DNA of 46,954 nt from Methanoculleus sp. (GCF_030019085.1 NZ_JASEFJ010000015.1:1-46954), one strand, 5' to 3'. Shown: positions 33,208-42,046, counted from the first letter of the stretch. Notes: generated from the sequence alone by a model not told the origin. Made by a program: numbers and translations.

Positions 33208-34292
33208 TTGAACTTGATGGAGTCTCAAAAGAGTTCGACGGTAAGAGGGTGCTCGACGGTGTCAGCGCCAGGGTGGAGCGGGGGGAGATCTTTGCCATCA
33301 TCGGGCCGAGCGGGGCCGGAAAATCGACCCTGCTGCGTCTGATCGGCCTCCTGGACAACCCGACAGCAGGGACAATCCGGATCAACGGGATCGATATCCA
33401 CGCCAGCAAAGAGCAGAGCCTCATGATCCGCCGGATGATCGGGATGGTATTCCAGAAACCCGCGGTCTTTAACACAACAGTCGCCGAGAACATCGCCATC
33501 GGACTCAGATTTCGGGGGGTGGAGAGGGCAACCGTCATTAAGAAGGTCCGGGAAGCTCTCGATGTGGTGGGGCTTGCCGGCTACGAGGAGCGACTGGCAC
33601 GGACACTCTCCGGCGGTGAGATGCAGCGGGTGGCTCTCGCCAGGGCGATGGTGATCGAACCAGAGATCCTCCTGATGGATGAACCGACCGCAAACCTGGA
33701 CCCCGTCTCGGTGGAGAAGATAGAGGAACTGGTCATCCGGATCAACCGCGAACTCGGCACAACGATCCTCTTCTCAACCCACGACATGTACCAGGGGCAG
33801 CGACTCGCCCACCGGATAGCGGTGCTGATGAACGGCAGGTTCGCTCAGGTCGGGACGCCAAGAGAGGTCTTCACCCTCCCGGCAACCCGGGATCTCGCCA
33901 GATTCGTTGGCATAGAGAACATCCTGGAAGGGGTGGTCGTGAGGAGGGATGATGGAGGGGCAGTCTCCATCGATGTCGGCGGCACTCAGGTCAGGGCACG
34001 GTCGTCGTTTGGCACCGGTGAGAGGGTCGCCCTCTGCATCAGGCCGGAGGATATGCGGATCGCGCCGGTGGAGAGAAAGGTGGCCAACCCGGACGGGAAC
34101 ACGCTCCAGGGCACAGTCATCTCCATAGTGCCGCGGGGCCCTTTCAGCAGTGTTACAGTCGACTGCGGATTTATGCTCTCATCTCTCCTCTCCTGGAAGA
34201 GGGCGGACGATCTGGATCTCCAGGAAGGCAGCCATGTTGTTGTCTCGTTTGCGCCTGAATCCATCCACGTTATCCGGATAAACGAGACCTGA
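33204..34292 (+). CDS. tupC: Tungstate ABC transporter ATP-binding protein
   Basis: The 362-residue protein has Walker A GPSGAGKSTLLRLIG, the Q-loop MVFQKPAVFNTTVAENI, the signature LSGGEMQRVALARAMV, Walker B ILLMDEPTANLDP and the H-loop ILFSTHDMYQ. The typical TupC ATPase is about 240 residues; here about 120 further residues form a TOBE-like domain (VALCIRPEDMRIAP, GTVISIVPRGPFSSVTVDCG) as in ModC. That gives a possible feedback site for bound tungstate. It converges on the COG3044-type gene, 37 bases away. Confidence 0.88.
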   Translation: MIELDGVSKEFDGKRVLDGVSARVERGEIFAIIGPSGAGKSTLLRLIGLLDNPTAGTIRINGIDIHASKEQSLMIRRMIGMVFQKPAVFNTTVAENIAIGLRFRGVERATVIKKVREALDVVGLAGYEERLARTLSGGEMQRVALARAMVIEPEILLMDEPTANLDPVSVEKIEELVIRINRELGTTILFSTHDMYQGQRLAHRIAVLMNGRFAQVGTPREVFTLPATRDLARFVGIENILEGVVVRRDDGGAVSIDVGGTQVRARSSFGTGERVALCIRPEDMRIAPVERKVANPDGNTLQGTVISIVPRGPFSSVTVDCGFMLSSLLSWKRADDLDLQEGSHVVVSFAPESIHVIRINET

Positions 34293-34329
34293 ATACCATG
34301 ATACAACCTTCCGCCGGGCAAACCCGGTC

Positions 34330-35730
34330 TCAGCGGCCGCCCGGTCTCCCCCGCGCTGCCAGAAGTTCTCGCACCCTATCAAGATGACTCTCCAGTCGCC
34401 GCCGGAACTCCAGGGGATCGAGCGCCTGTGCCTCGTGGCCGGAGAGTAGCAGGATCCTGTCGGCCTGGGCGATCAGGATGTCAAGCGAGGAGGCGGCAAA
34501 CAGGATCGTCGTCTCCCCGACCGCCTGGCGTCTTGTGGCAAGAAGCGTGGAGAGCGGTGTCACCTCACCGCTCTGGAGGCAGCCCGGGACCAGCAGGTTG
34601 GTCGCGGCGCGGTCTTCGTCTATGATGAGGAGGGGCGCAGCAGCACGGAGCGCGGCCTGTATCTTCTCCGCCATCACGAGGGATCCGCTCCCGCGGCCAT
34701 AGGCCGCCCGGGGGTCGCCTGAGAGACCGGGCGGGAGGCTGCGGAAGAAGAGGCTGACGTCCGCACCCACCAGTTCCTGCTCGTTTGCCTCCGCACCCAC
34801 AACCCCGTTGACGCTGATCAGGAGTTCACGCCCGTCCCCGGCGGCGTGGTCGTCCTGGCCGGCAACGATCGCCTGGAGGAGGGTGCTCTTACCCTCGGCG
34901 TTTGAACCGACAACCGCGAAGACCTCTCTACGCCGGAGTCCAAGACCCGTCACCACCCGGCCGCTCCCCTCAAGTTCAACCTCGATCGGGTCGAGTTCCT
35001 GCGGGCAGCGGAAAGGGATGTGAACGCCCTCTTTTGGGCCTGCAATACGATGGTGACCACGAAACCGCGTGAACCGGCGGGCCGGGCGCGTGCCGTCGGC
35101 GATGAACGTGACAAGCCCCATCCCGGGCAGGGAACGACGGAGGGCTTTCTGGTCGAGGGAGAGGGCACAGGCCGCTGCAATCTCCCCGGCGGGCACCCGG
35201 CTTGCAACGCGATCTACTGCCTCAAGGAGCGCGCTCAGGCGTTCTGTGACCTCCCGTTCCGTGCCAGGCCCCGGCGGCCCCATGTAAGGGAGTGCGCCCC
35301 TGACGACCAGGTGGAGCCCCGAGGCGTCGATCCGGTTACCATCGTCCGGCCGCCAGAGATCAGTTCCGATGGCGCTAGGTGAGGCGATCAACGTGACCGG
35401 TTCCACGTTATACAGGCAATGGCCGGGGTGTTCCGTCCCGATACCGGCGATTGGGCCGAGTGCGGGTTCAAGCGGGACCGCCGACTTGATGACCTCGATC
35501 ACGACTCCAACCGCCCCGTCGGCACCGGGGTGACCGACCGTGCCGGCAGGCGGCGTTAGCAAGAGCGGAAGACTGAACCGGAGCGCCGTTTTGTCGAGCG
35601 AGCGGACGAGGTAGGTGTTGACAGGAGGCCTCAAGCGCTCCAGGTCGACACGCGCCCGGCCGCCGTCAAGAGCCGCGACAATCCGGCCAGCCTCAGCCTG
35701 CCAGGAACCCTCCGAACCACCCATACGCAA
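34330..35730 (-). CDS. COG3044-type predicted ABC-class ATPase
   Basis: The 466-residue soluble protein has a Walker A VVGSNAEGKSTLLQAI at about 285-300, and DEDRAATNLLVPGC, which matches the DED-x-A-T-N string of the predicted ABC-class ATPases (COG3044, PF09818). The N-terminal half ERLRPPVNTYLVRSLDKTAL also fits this family. There is no transmembrane partner, so it is not a transporter. Its function is unknown. It ends in an Arg-Gly-rich tail. The adjacent Tup genes are convergent, so co-regulation is not implied. Confidence 0.78.
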   Translation of the reverse strand: MRMGGSEGSWQAEAGRIVAALDGGRARVDLERLRPPVNTYLVRSLDKTALRFSLPLLLTPPAGTVGHPGADGAVGVVIEVIKSAVPLEPALGPIAGIGTEHPGHCLYNVEPVTLIASPSAIGTDLWRPDDGNRIDASGLHLVVRGALPYMGPPGPGTEREVTERLSALLEAVDRVASRVPAGEIAAACALSLDQKALRRSLPGMGLVTFIADGTRPARRFTRFRGHHRIAGPKEGVHIPFRCPQELDPIEVELEGSGRVVTGLGLRRREVFAVVGSNAEGKSTLLQAIVAGQDDHAAGDGRELLISVNGVVGAEANEQELVGADVSLFFRSLPPGLSGDPRAAYGRGSGSLVMAEKIQAALRAAAPLLIIDEDRAATNLLVPGCLQSGEVTPLSTLLATRRQAVGETTILFAASSLDILIAQADRILLLSGHEAQALDPLEFRRRLESHLDRVRELLAARGRPGGR

Positions 35731-36169
35731 TCATCTGATAGTTCTACGTCAGAGCCCATCTCTCTTATTGCGCGACAGGCTTTCCATGGTGAACGCCTTT
35801 CGCTGGATGATGACAAAACCCCCCACCCCGGCCGCCAAGCAGGCAGCGCGTGGCGATAGGCAGGGAGAAGTTGTGCCCTGGACTAACGAGGGGTTTCCCT
35901 TCGAGAGAGGGGGTACATTTACCGAAAAGACTCTCTCCATATGGGCACTGTATCGAATGAGAATCAGAATCGGTAGAGGTCTGCCGGGGAAGGGACTGGA
36001 CAGTCCTAACCCCATGTCTCTACTGGAACAGTCTCTCTCGCAAAAAGCCTGGCCCCACCGACCTCTATGGGACGGCGGCCTGCGGCGATTGCACTCACCA
36101 GGGATCCGTGCCGGGAGAGGCTTATCGAACCGGGCAGAGCAACCCGAAGTTACCGGTTCGATGGCCTCC
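35731..36169. other. Gap without recognised gene between trm5 and the COG3044-type gene
   Basis: This 439-base stretch has open frames on both strands, but their translations are rich in Arg, Pro and Ser with no family likeness and no ribosome site. It carries a perfect dyad GGACTG-GA-CAGTCC at 35993-36006. No RNA gene is recognised. It may hold the upstream region of the COG3044-type gene and remnants of lost sequence. Confidence 0.35.
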
Positions 36170-37102
36170 TTACCCCTCCAGAGTGATATCGTATACCGCA
36201 TGCCACTTACCTGGAGAGTATGTCCTGACCCGTCGCTCGATAACCTCGCCCCATGTAACCTCGCGGATCAGAGAGAGGTACTCCCAATCCTGCTCCTCCA
36301 GGGCATAGAGATGGATCGTTCCACCGTCCCGGCAGAGCGCTGCGGCCTCAGGGAGGAAACGCGGCGCGGCCAGTGGGAGATTCATGATAACCCGGTCAAA
36401 CGGGCGAAACCCATACCGGGGAAGGTGACCGGCGTCCGCAAGCACCGGGACGACGTTATTCACCCGGTTGAGGGTGATGTTCTCAACCAGGAGATGCACG
36501 GCAGCGGGGTTAAGATCAGCCGCGACCACAAGATCCGCTTTCCGGGCCAGGGTGACTGCAAACGGCCCCACGCCGGCAAACATATCAAGAACCCGCTCAC
36601 CCTCCTCCATCGCCGCAAGAACCCGCTGGCGTTCTGTGGAGAGCCTGGCGGAGAAGTAGGCGTGGGATAGGTCTACATCGAAACGGAGTCCGTACTCCGT
36701 CACCCGTGTGCGGGTGGTAGGTACACCGGCAAGGACGGCAAACCTGCGGGTCCGGTACTCACCCTCGACGGGGGTCTCCGGGAACAGCACGGTGTGAAGC
36801 GACGGTCTTGAGGCGAGAAGGCGCCCGGCACCAGCGGGATCGTTCTCCTGCATTATGGCTATCCCACCGACGATCTCATGACGGGGTAGATCAGGACGTT
36901 CCGGTACCGCCTCAAACTCCCGGAGCACCGCACCCGGAACCCCATCCGTCAGGGGGAGGAGGACTGTATCACCCTCCTGACGCGGCCTATACCGCCGGTC
37001 AAGGAGCCCTGCCTCAAGCAGTCGGCGCCGTCTCTCCTCGGCCTCCTGTTTTGGCACCACCAGGCACCAGTGTTCTTCACCCACGGACTCCACACCCGCC
37101 AT
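36170..37102 (-). CDS. trm5: tRNA (guanine-37-N1)-methyltransferase
   Basis: Trm5 methylates G37 next to the anticodon using SAM and prevents frameshifting. The 310 residues have an N-terminal region with HWCLVVPKQEAEERRRRLLE, then FDVDLSHAYFSARLSTERQR, the SAM motif VLDMFAGVGPFAVTLA, and the catalytic-type MNLPLAAPRFLPEA. The start MAGVESVG at 37100-37102 is chosen; an ATG at 37132 would overlap the divergent hmgA start codon. TATA-like AATAAGTATG about 25 bases upstream suggests a leaderless mRNA. The ORF extends further, to 37321, but that part is antisense to hmgA. Confidence 0.9.
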   Translation of the reverse strand: MAGVESVGEEHWCLVVPKQEAEERRRRLLEAGLLDRRYRPRQEGDTVLLPLTDGVPGAVLREFEAVPERPDLPRHEIVGGIAIMQENDPAGAGRLLASRPSLHTVLFPETPVEGEYRTRRFAVLAGVPTTRTRVTEYGLRFDVDLSHAYFSARLSTERQRVLAAMEEGERVLDMFAGVGPFAVTLARKADLVVAADLNPAAVHLLVENITLNRVNNVVPVLADAGHLPRYGFRPFDRVIMNLPLAAPRFLPEAAALCRDGGTIHLYALEEQDWEYLSLIREVTWGEVIERRVRTYSPGKWHAVYDITLEG

Positions 37103-37108
37103 CTTTAC

Positions 37109-37124
37109 GTATGAGATCTCATAC
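37109..37124. promoter_or_regulatory. 16-bp perfect palindrome in the divergent trm5/hmgA promoter
   Basis: GTATGAGATCTCATAC is its own reverse complement and fills the 28-base space between the two start codons. It lies between the TATA-like element and start point expected for either gene. The first 11 bases recur at 41831-41841 just before fmdE. Confidence 0.5.
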
Positions 37125-37130
37125 TTATTC

Positions 37131-38339
37131 ATGGATGAGTATATCGAGAGGCTGAAAGACGGGTCCCTCAAACTATATGCGCTCGAGAAGGAACTTCCAC
37201 CGAAAGAGGCCGTAAGGGTACGGAGGGCGTTCATCGAGGGCGAGACCGGGACACCTCTTCCCGCGATTGGATCGTTCACAATAGGGATCGATCGGGTCGT
37301 GAAACGCAACATCGAGAACATGATTGGCGCTGTCCAGGTTCCGGTCGGTGTTGCAGGACCGCTCGTGGTACATGGCGAGTACGCCAGCGGGTCATACTAC
37401 ATTCCCCTCGCGACGACCGAAGGAGCGCTTGTCGCCTCGGTGAACCGCGGTTGCTCGCTGATAACCCGGGCGGGTGGGGCGGATGTCCGGATCATGCGCG
37501 ATGGGATGACCCGGGCACCGGTCTTTGCCACCCGTGATGTCATTCACGCGAAAGAGACGGCAAACTGGGTGGATACGCACACCACCGAGATCCGGGAGGC
37601 TGCAGAAAGCACCACAAAGCACGGGGAGTTCCTTAAAGCCAGGACTTACATCACCGGCACAAGCGTCTTTGTCAGACTCGAGTTCGACACGAAGGACGCG
37701 ATGGGCATGAATATGGTTACGATCGCCAGCCAGAAAGTGGGCGAACTCATCGAGCGCGAGACTGGCGCAAGACTCGTCTCCCTCTCCGGCAATATGTGCA
37801 CCGACAAGAAACCTGCGGCTATCAACCTCGTACAGGGCAGGGGGAAGACCGTGGTTGCTGGAGTGCGACTCAGCGAAGCGTTGATCGCGGATCTCCTGAA
37901 GACCGATGCGGAGACACTGTTCGAGGTCAACTACCGCAAGAACCTGGTGGGTTCAGCGCGGGCAGCATCCTTCGGGTTCAACGCCCAGGCGGCAAACGTG
38001 GTTGCCGGGATCTTCATCGCCTGTGGTCAGGACGCGGCCCACGTCGTCGAGGGGAGCACCGCAATAACCACTGTCGACCGGGTTGAGGGCGGTGTTTACG
38101 TCTCGGTCACCATCCCCTCGCTCCCCGTCGGGACTGTCGGCGGCGGAACAGGTGTTGATACCCAGCACGAGTGTCTGGCAATGCTTGGAGTCGCTGGTGG
38201 CGGTGACCCTCCGGGAACCAATGCAAGGGCTTTCGGAGAGATCGTTGCTGCTGCGGTCCTCGCCGGCGAACTCTCACTCCTCGGCGCGCTGGCAGCCCAG
38301 CACCTGGCCCGGGCACACCAGAACCTGGGGCGGGGATAA
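37131..38339 (+). CDS. hmgA: Hydroxymethylglutaryl-CoA reductase (class I type)
   Basis: HMG-CoA reductase makes mevalonate for archaeal isoprenoid lipids. The 402 residues have the class I marks: ENMIGAVQVPVGVAGPL, ATTEGALVASVNRG with the catalytic Glu, LSGNMCTDKKPAAINLVQGR with the catalytic Lys, FIACGQDAAHVVEGS with the catalytic Asp, and a C-terminal HLARAHQNLGR with the His. VGTVGGGTGVDTQ is the NADPH-side signature. Its start codon overlaps the alternative trm5 start, and the short leader suggests a leaderless transcript under control of the palindrome. Confidence 0.95.
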   Translation: MDEYIERLKDGSLKLYALEKELPPKEAVRVRRAFIEGETGTPLPAIGSFTIGIDRVVKRNIENMIGAVQVPVGVAGPLVVHGEYASGSYYIPLATTEGALVASVNRGCSLITRAGGADVRIMRDGMTRAPVFATRDVIHAKETANWVDTHTTEIREAAESTTKHGEFLKARTYITGTSVFVRLEFDTKDAMGMNMVTIASQKVGELIERETGARLVSLSGNMCTDKKPAAINLVQGRGKTVVAGVRLSEALIADLLKTDAETLFEVNYRKNLVGSARAASFGFNAQAANVVAGIFIACGQDAAHVVEGSTAITTVDRVEGGVYVSVTIPSLPVGTVGGGTGVDTQHECLAMLGVAGGGDPPGTNARAFGEIVAAAVLAGELSLLGALAAQHLARAHQNLGRG

Positions 38340-38343
38340 CAGA

Positions 38344-38393
38344 GGTGAACTACCCCCCTGGAGAAGAGGTCTTCTCGCTCCGCCCCCTTCACC
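38344..38393. terminator. Strong hairpin between convergent hmgA and rimI
   Basis: An outer stem GGTGAA (38344-38349) / TTCACC (38388-38393) encloses a perfect inner stem GAGAAGA-GG-TCTTCTC (38361-38376). It sits just after the hmgA stop and faces the end of rimI, so it may serve both transcripts. Confidence 0.45.
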
Positions 38394-38427
38394 CCGCAAG
38401 ATAAAATCTGGATCGCGGACAGGAGAC

Positions 38428-38892
38428 CTAAAAGCGGAACCACTTCATCATGACCATGGCATCTTCTCCGCTTGAGTAGTAGGATGCCACATGGAATACC
38501 TCACGATAGCCGAGGCGGTGGTAAAACTCCTGCGCCCCGGTGTTGCTGGCTCTGACCTCAAGCTGGACACCGTTTGCTCCCAGGATGGCATACTCCTGCT
38601 CCAGGCGGCGGAGGAGGTGTCGCCCGACACCGCGGCGCCGACAGCGGGGGGCAACGGCAAAGTTCATTATGTGCCCGTAAACCCCTTCCCCTGTGTCCTC
38701 GATACCGCCGGCGATGAAACCAACCAGATCCCCATTGTTTTTCGCCACAAAGAACGTCTCCGGGAAATAGTTGAGAGATTCCAAGAGCGTTCTCTCATCC
38801 CAGGGATCGACGAAGGACACTCTCTCAATGGCCACGATCTGCGGAATATCTGCAGTCTGCGCCCGAAGGATTGTTAACTGAAGCGGCATCAT
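38428..38892 (-). CDS. rimI: Ribosomal-protein-alanine N-acetyltransferase-like GNAT enzyme
   Basis: This 154-residue GNAT protein is the archaeal RimI/NAT type that acetylates protein N-termini with acetyl-CoA. Marks are QIVAIERVSFVDPWDERTL at the N-terminus, IMNFAVAPRCRRRGVGRHLL with the acetyl-CoA loop, and NTGAQEFYHRLGYREVFHVA near the C-terminus. The ATG at 38890-38892 is about 11 bases after GGTGGAG. A GTG at 38904 is possible but too close to that site. Confidence 0.9.
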   Translation of the reverse strand: MMPLQLTILRAQTADIPQIVAIERVSFVDPWDERTLLESLNYFPETFFVAKNNGDLVGFIAGGIEDTGEGVYGHIMNFAVAPRCRRRGVGRHLLRRLEQEYAILGANGVQLEVRASNTGAQEFYHRLGYREVFHVASYYSSGEDAMVMMKWFRF

Positions 38893-38976
38893 ACGCGGCC
38901 ACACTCCACCAGGGTACCCTATCTAATATTAGTCTTCAGGGAACAAAAGAGTAGGCACAGACGAGTGACGGTATCC

Positions 38977-40242
38977 ATGGTTCAGATCTATCGTTTCGCG
39001 GCGATCCGTCCAGCGCGGCGGTACTCCGAGAAGATCCCATCCGTACCATACGATGTGGTGACGGCACAAGAAGCACGGGAATGTATCGAGAAGAACCCAC
39101 TGAGTTTCCTGCGGGTTAGCCGACCGGACGCCGAACTTCCCGACATCCCGCCAAACGATGACCGGGTCTACCAGCGGGCGCGGGAGGTCTTTGAGGGTAT
39201 GCTCGCGGAAAGGCTGATGGAGCGCGACCCGACGCCGGGGATGTATATCTACCGGGCAGTACAGAACGGCGAGGAGTTCGTCGGCCTGGTCTGCTGCGTC
39301 CAGACGGAAGACTACGAGATCGGGAAGATCCGTCGGCACGAACTCACCCGTTATGACAAGGAGGAGGACAGGACTCGGCACATTGATGCGGTCGGTGCGA
39401 ACACCGGCCTTGTATTCCTGCTCTACCGCGACCGCCAGGGTATCTACTCGCACCTTCACTCACTTATAATGGACGTCCAACCCGACGGAAGCACGACGAC
39501 CGCATCTGGCGTGCTGCACCAGATCTACCGGATCACAGATGATGCTGCCCTATCTTATCTAGAAAAACTCTTTTCGAATGTGCCGGAGACATATATCGCC
39601 GACGGACACCACCGGGCCAAATCCGCGGTGAACGTGGCCGCGCTGCGGAGGCGCGAGGGGAGGTTTACGGAGGAGGCGGGGAGGTTTATGGTGGTTCTCT
39701 TCCCCCACGACCGCGTACGTATCCACGGCTACAGCAGACTCGTCACCGACCCTGGAAGATACGCCACCCCCTCTGAGTTTCTCGAAGCACTCCGCAAATC
39801 TGGTTGGACTGTCCGTCCCTACGGGAACCTCGACGCCGAAGGCTACCAGATCCCGCCGCTTGATGCTGAGGCTGGAGGGAAGCATGTGATGCACATATAC
39901 CTGGGTGGAGCATGGTACGAGATCTCACGACCGATCGCTGATCCCACCGACCTGATAGGGTCACTCGACGTCTCCGTTCTCCAGAAAGATATACTGGAGG
40001 GGATGTTCGGGATCTCCGACCCCCGGGGTGATGCAAGACTCCACTACATGGGTGGGGCAAAACCACTCCGTGAACTTGAGCGACTTGTGGATGACGGCGA
40101 GTACGCCCTCGCCGTGGCGATGCAGCCGGTGCCGATCGAGACGGTGCTCGCGATAGCCGATGCAGGCGGCATCATGCCACCAAAATCCACATGGTTCGAG
40201 CCGAAACTACTCTCAGGGCTCGTAGTTCACACCATAGACTGA
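38977..40242 (+). CDS. DUF1015 family protein
   Basis: The 421-residue soluble protein fits DUF1015: YRFAAIRPARRYSEKIPSVP at the start, then NPLSFLRVSRPDAELPD, RTRHIDAVGANTGLVFLLY, YIADGHHRAKSAVNVAALR with a His-rich motif, and VSVLQKDILEGMFGISDPR. The ADGHHR string resembles a catalytic or metal site, but the reaction is not established. It is followed by hisG, with which it probably shares a transcript or strand only. ATG 38977 is used; an in-frame GTG is four codons earlier. Confidence 0.85.
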   Translation: MVQIYRFAAIRPARRYSEKIPSVPYDVVTAQEARECIEKNPLSFLRVSRPDAELPDIPPNDDRVYQRAREVFEGMLAERLMERDPTPGMYIYRAVQNGEEFVGLVCCVQTEDYEIGKIRRHELTRYDKEEDRTRHIDAVGANTGLVFLLYRDRQGIYSHLHSLIMDVQPDGSTTTASGVLHQIYRITDDAALSYLEKLFSNVPETYIADGHHRAKSAVNVAALRRREGRFTEEAGRFMVVLFPHDRVRIHGYSRLVTDPGRYATPSEFLEALRKSGWTVRPYGNLDAEGYQIPPLDAEAGGKHVMHIYLGGAWYEISRPIADPTDLIGSLDVSVLQKDILEGMFGISDPRGDARLHYMGGAKPLRELERLVDDGEYALAVAMQPVPIETVLAIADAGGIMPPKSTWFEPKLLSGLVVHTID

Positions 40243-40292
40243 GAAGTCAGGTGGCATCAACTTTAACTCTTTTCCTGCAGGATAAACTCCAT

Positions 40293-41165
40293 ATGATCAC
40301 GATTGCGCTCCCAAAAGGGAGCCTTGAAGCGCAGACGCTCCAGGTCTTCAAGGAGGCGGATCTCGAGGTCAGAAGGACCGACCGCGATTACAACCCCAGG
40401 ATCGATGACCCGAGGATCGGTAAGGTGAAGATCCTCCGACCGCAGGAGATCCCGCTCTACGTCCAGATGGGCTACTTCGATCTCGGCATATCTGGGGTTG
40501 ACTGGGTTGAGGAGAGCGGTGCTGACGTTGTCGAGATTGCAAACCTTTCCTACAGCAAGACCGGCGAGGGGAATGTGAAGATCGTGGTCGCGGTTCACCG
40601 TGACGAACCGATCGAAGACGTCACCGCCATCCGGCCTGGCAGTCGGGTTACGACTGAGTATCCCCGGGTCACGGAACGGTTCTTTGAGAACCTGGGGATC
40701 CCGGTCAGGCTCTTCCCATCCTATGGGGCTTCAGAGGCGAAGGTTCCAGACCTGATGGACGTGGTAGTAGACCTCACCGAGACAGGGAGCACCCTCCGGA
40801 AGAACGGCCTCAAGATCGTGGGAGAGATCATGGAGTCGCACACCGCGCTTCTGGCAAACCGCGACTCGCTCCGCGACCCGGAGAAGCGCCGGGAGATCGA
40901 CGAGATCGCAACCCTGCTGATGGGCGTGATCGAGGCGCGCCACCAGGTTCTCCTGACGATGAATGTGCCGGCGGCAGCTCTTGAGCGTGTCATCGAGGTG
41001 CTCCCGGCGATGAAGAAGCCCACCATCAGCCAGCTCCACGGGATCGACTTCTTCAGCATCCAGACGGCGGTTCAGAAAGGGCTTGTCAACAGCCTGATCC
41101 CTGCTCTCAAGGCCGCGGGTGCCGAGGACATCCTGGAGATCCCGATAACAAAGATCGTGCGGTGA
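40293..41165 (+). CDS. hisG: ATP phosphoribosyltransferase (long form)
   Basis: HisG performs the first step of histidine synthesis, joining ATP and PRPP. The 290 residues begin MITIALPKGSLEAQTLQVF and contain LGISGVDWVEESGADVVEI, ASEAKVPDLMDVVVDLTETG and STLRKNGLKIVGEI, which form the PRPP loop. A C-terminal segment of about 80 residues, starting LLTMNVPAAALERVIEVLPA, is the regulatory domain that binds histidine in the long form. The ATG at 40293 is favoured over an upstream frame overlapping the DUF1015 gene. Confidence 0.95.
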   Translation: MITIALPKGSLEAQTLQVFKEADLEVRRTDRDYNPRIDDPRIGKVKILRPQEIPLYVQMGYFDLGISGVDWVEESGADVVEIANLSYSKTGEGNVKIVVAVHRDEPIEDVTAIRPGSRVTTEYPRVTERFFENLGIPVRLFPSYGASEAKVPDLMDVVVDLTETGSTLRKNGLKIVGEIMESHTALLANRDSLRDPEKRREIDEIATLLMGVIEARHQVLLTMNVPAAALERVIEVLPAMKKPTISQLHGIDFFSIQTAVQKGLVNSLIPALKAAGAEDILEIPITKIVR

Positions 41166-41179
41166 TGGGGAGGCATCCC

Positions 41180-41827
41180 TCAGAGACACCTGGAGTAGTC
41201 CTTCGAACAGGCGTAACAGAGAAACTCTCCCTCCTCAACCCTGATGCGGGACTCGGCGGTCATCTCACTGCATTTCGCGCACGGCACCGACCGGAAGATC
41301 CGGGCGGGTTCGGGGATCACTGGATCGACCTGGCGGATGATGAAGAGGTAGTCATCCGGTGCCTTAAGGATGGCATCGACGACCCGGTTCATGTGATCCT
41401 GGAATGCTGCGCGCTCCGAATCGGTTGCCTCCCTCTGCATCACACGCTTCCGGAGCGGCGCAAACTCGGGGTCGAGCGACTCAATATCAAACGACGGATT
41501 CGCCACGAGCCGGAGTGCTGCGCCGGTTTTACGGTTGATGAAAGTGAACGCCTGTTTGCCGTGATCTCTGAAGAGCAGGTTCCCTTTCCCGGCGGTGCAG
41601 CCCGTCAGAACCTGAATGGCATCGACGCTGCAGGCATCGGTCTCGGTGATCGTGACCAGTTCCTCGTCCTCCGACCGGCCAGAGCGAAGTCTTGAGAGGG
41701 CGATCTCCGCCGCCCGATAACCCATTGCGAGGCCGGGACAGACGTGGCCGTGAAACGCGACCGCTTCGGCAAATCGGTCGCGTGCTTCTCCGGGCGTGCC
41801 CGGACCTGAGTTGCTGCACATATCCAT
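41180..41827 (-). CDS. fmdE: FmdE family protein (formylmethanofuran dehydrogenase subunit E)
   Basis: The 215-residue protein has the FmdE hallmark AFHGHVCPGLAMGYRAAEIA and TDACSVDAIQVLTGCTAGKG, followed by a C-terminal zinc-ribbon CAKCSEM with CYAC. FmdE copurifies with, or is encoded with, molybdenum Fwd in some methanogens, but its catalytic role is unclear; it may help metal or pterin delivery. Here it stands alone, 27 kb from the fwd operon. Its promoter shares the TATCGTARCA motif with ftr. It converges with hisG, 14 bases apart. Confidence 0.9.
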   Translation of the reverse strand: MDMCSNSGPGTPGEARDRFAEAVAFHGHVCPGLAMGYRAAEIALSRLRSGRSEDEELVTITETDACSVDAIQVLTGCTAGKGNLLFRDHGKQAFTFINRKTGAALRLVANPSFDIESLDPEFAPLRKRVMQREATDSERAAFQDHMNRVVDAILKAPDDYLFIIRQVDPVIPEPARIFRSVPCAKCSEMTAESRIRVEEGEFLCYACSKDYSRCL

Positions 41828-41840
41828 CGTGTATGAGATC

Positions 41841-41872
41841 TTGCTACGATATCTCTATTATATGTTACGATA
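41841..41872 (-). promoter_or_regulatory. fmdE promoter with two TATCGTARCA repeats
   Basis: On the minus strand TATCGTAACAT (41872-41862) and TATCGTAGCAA (41851-41841) are direct repeats 21 bases apart, two helical turns, surrounding a TATA-like AACATATAATAG. Both motifs resemble the ftr leader element TATCGTAACAT-TAGCAA. Confidence 0.45.
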
Positions 41873-42046
41873 AGAGCCCCAATACCTGGCCAGTGCATGA
41901 GAGGTATAATGCCCGAAGTACGAGCTTGCGAAGACCCCGGTATAATTCATGCGGTAACACTCTGCATCTATCTCTTATCCGGTTTTCGCGGCGGATACTG
42001 GAATGTGCAATATAGATTATTATTAATATCCCCTCGTGTAAAAAGA

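Noticed and set aside
35615-36670. 351-codon open frame on the plus strand between the COG3044-type gene and trm5
   Set aside because: It is antisense to the ends of two clear genes and its translation is rich in Arg and Pro without family motifs. GC-rich DNA produces such long shadow frames.
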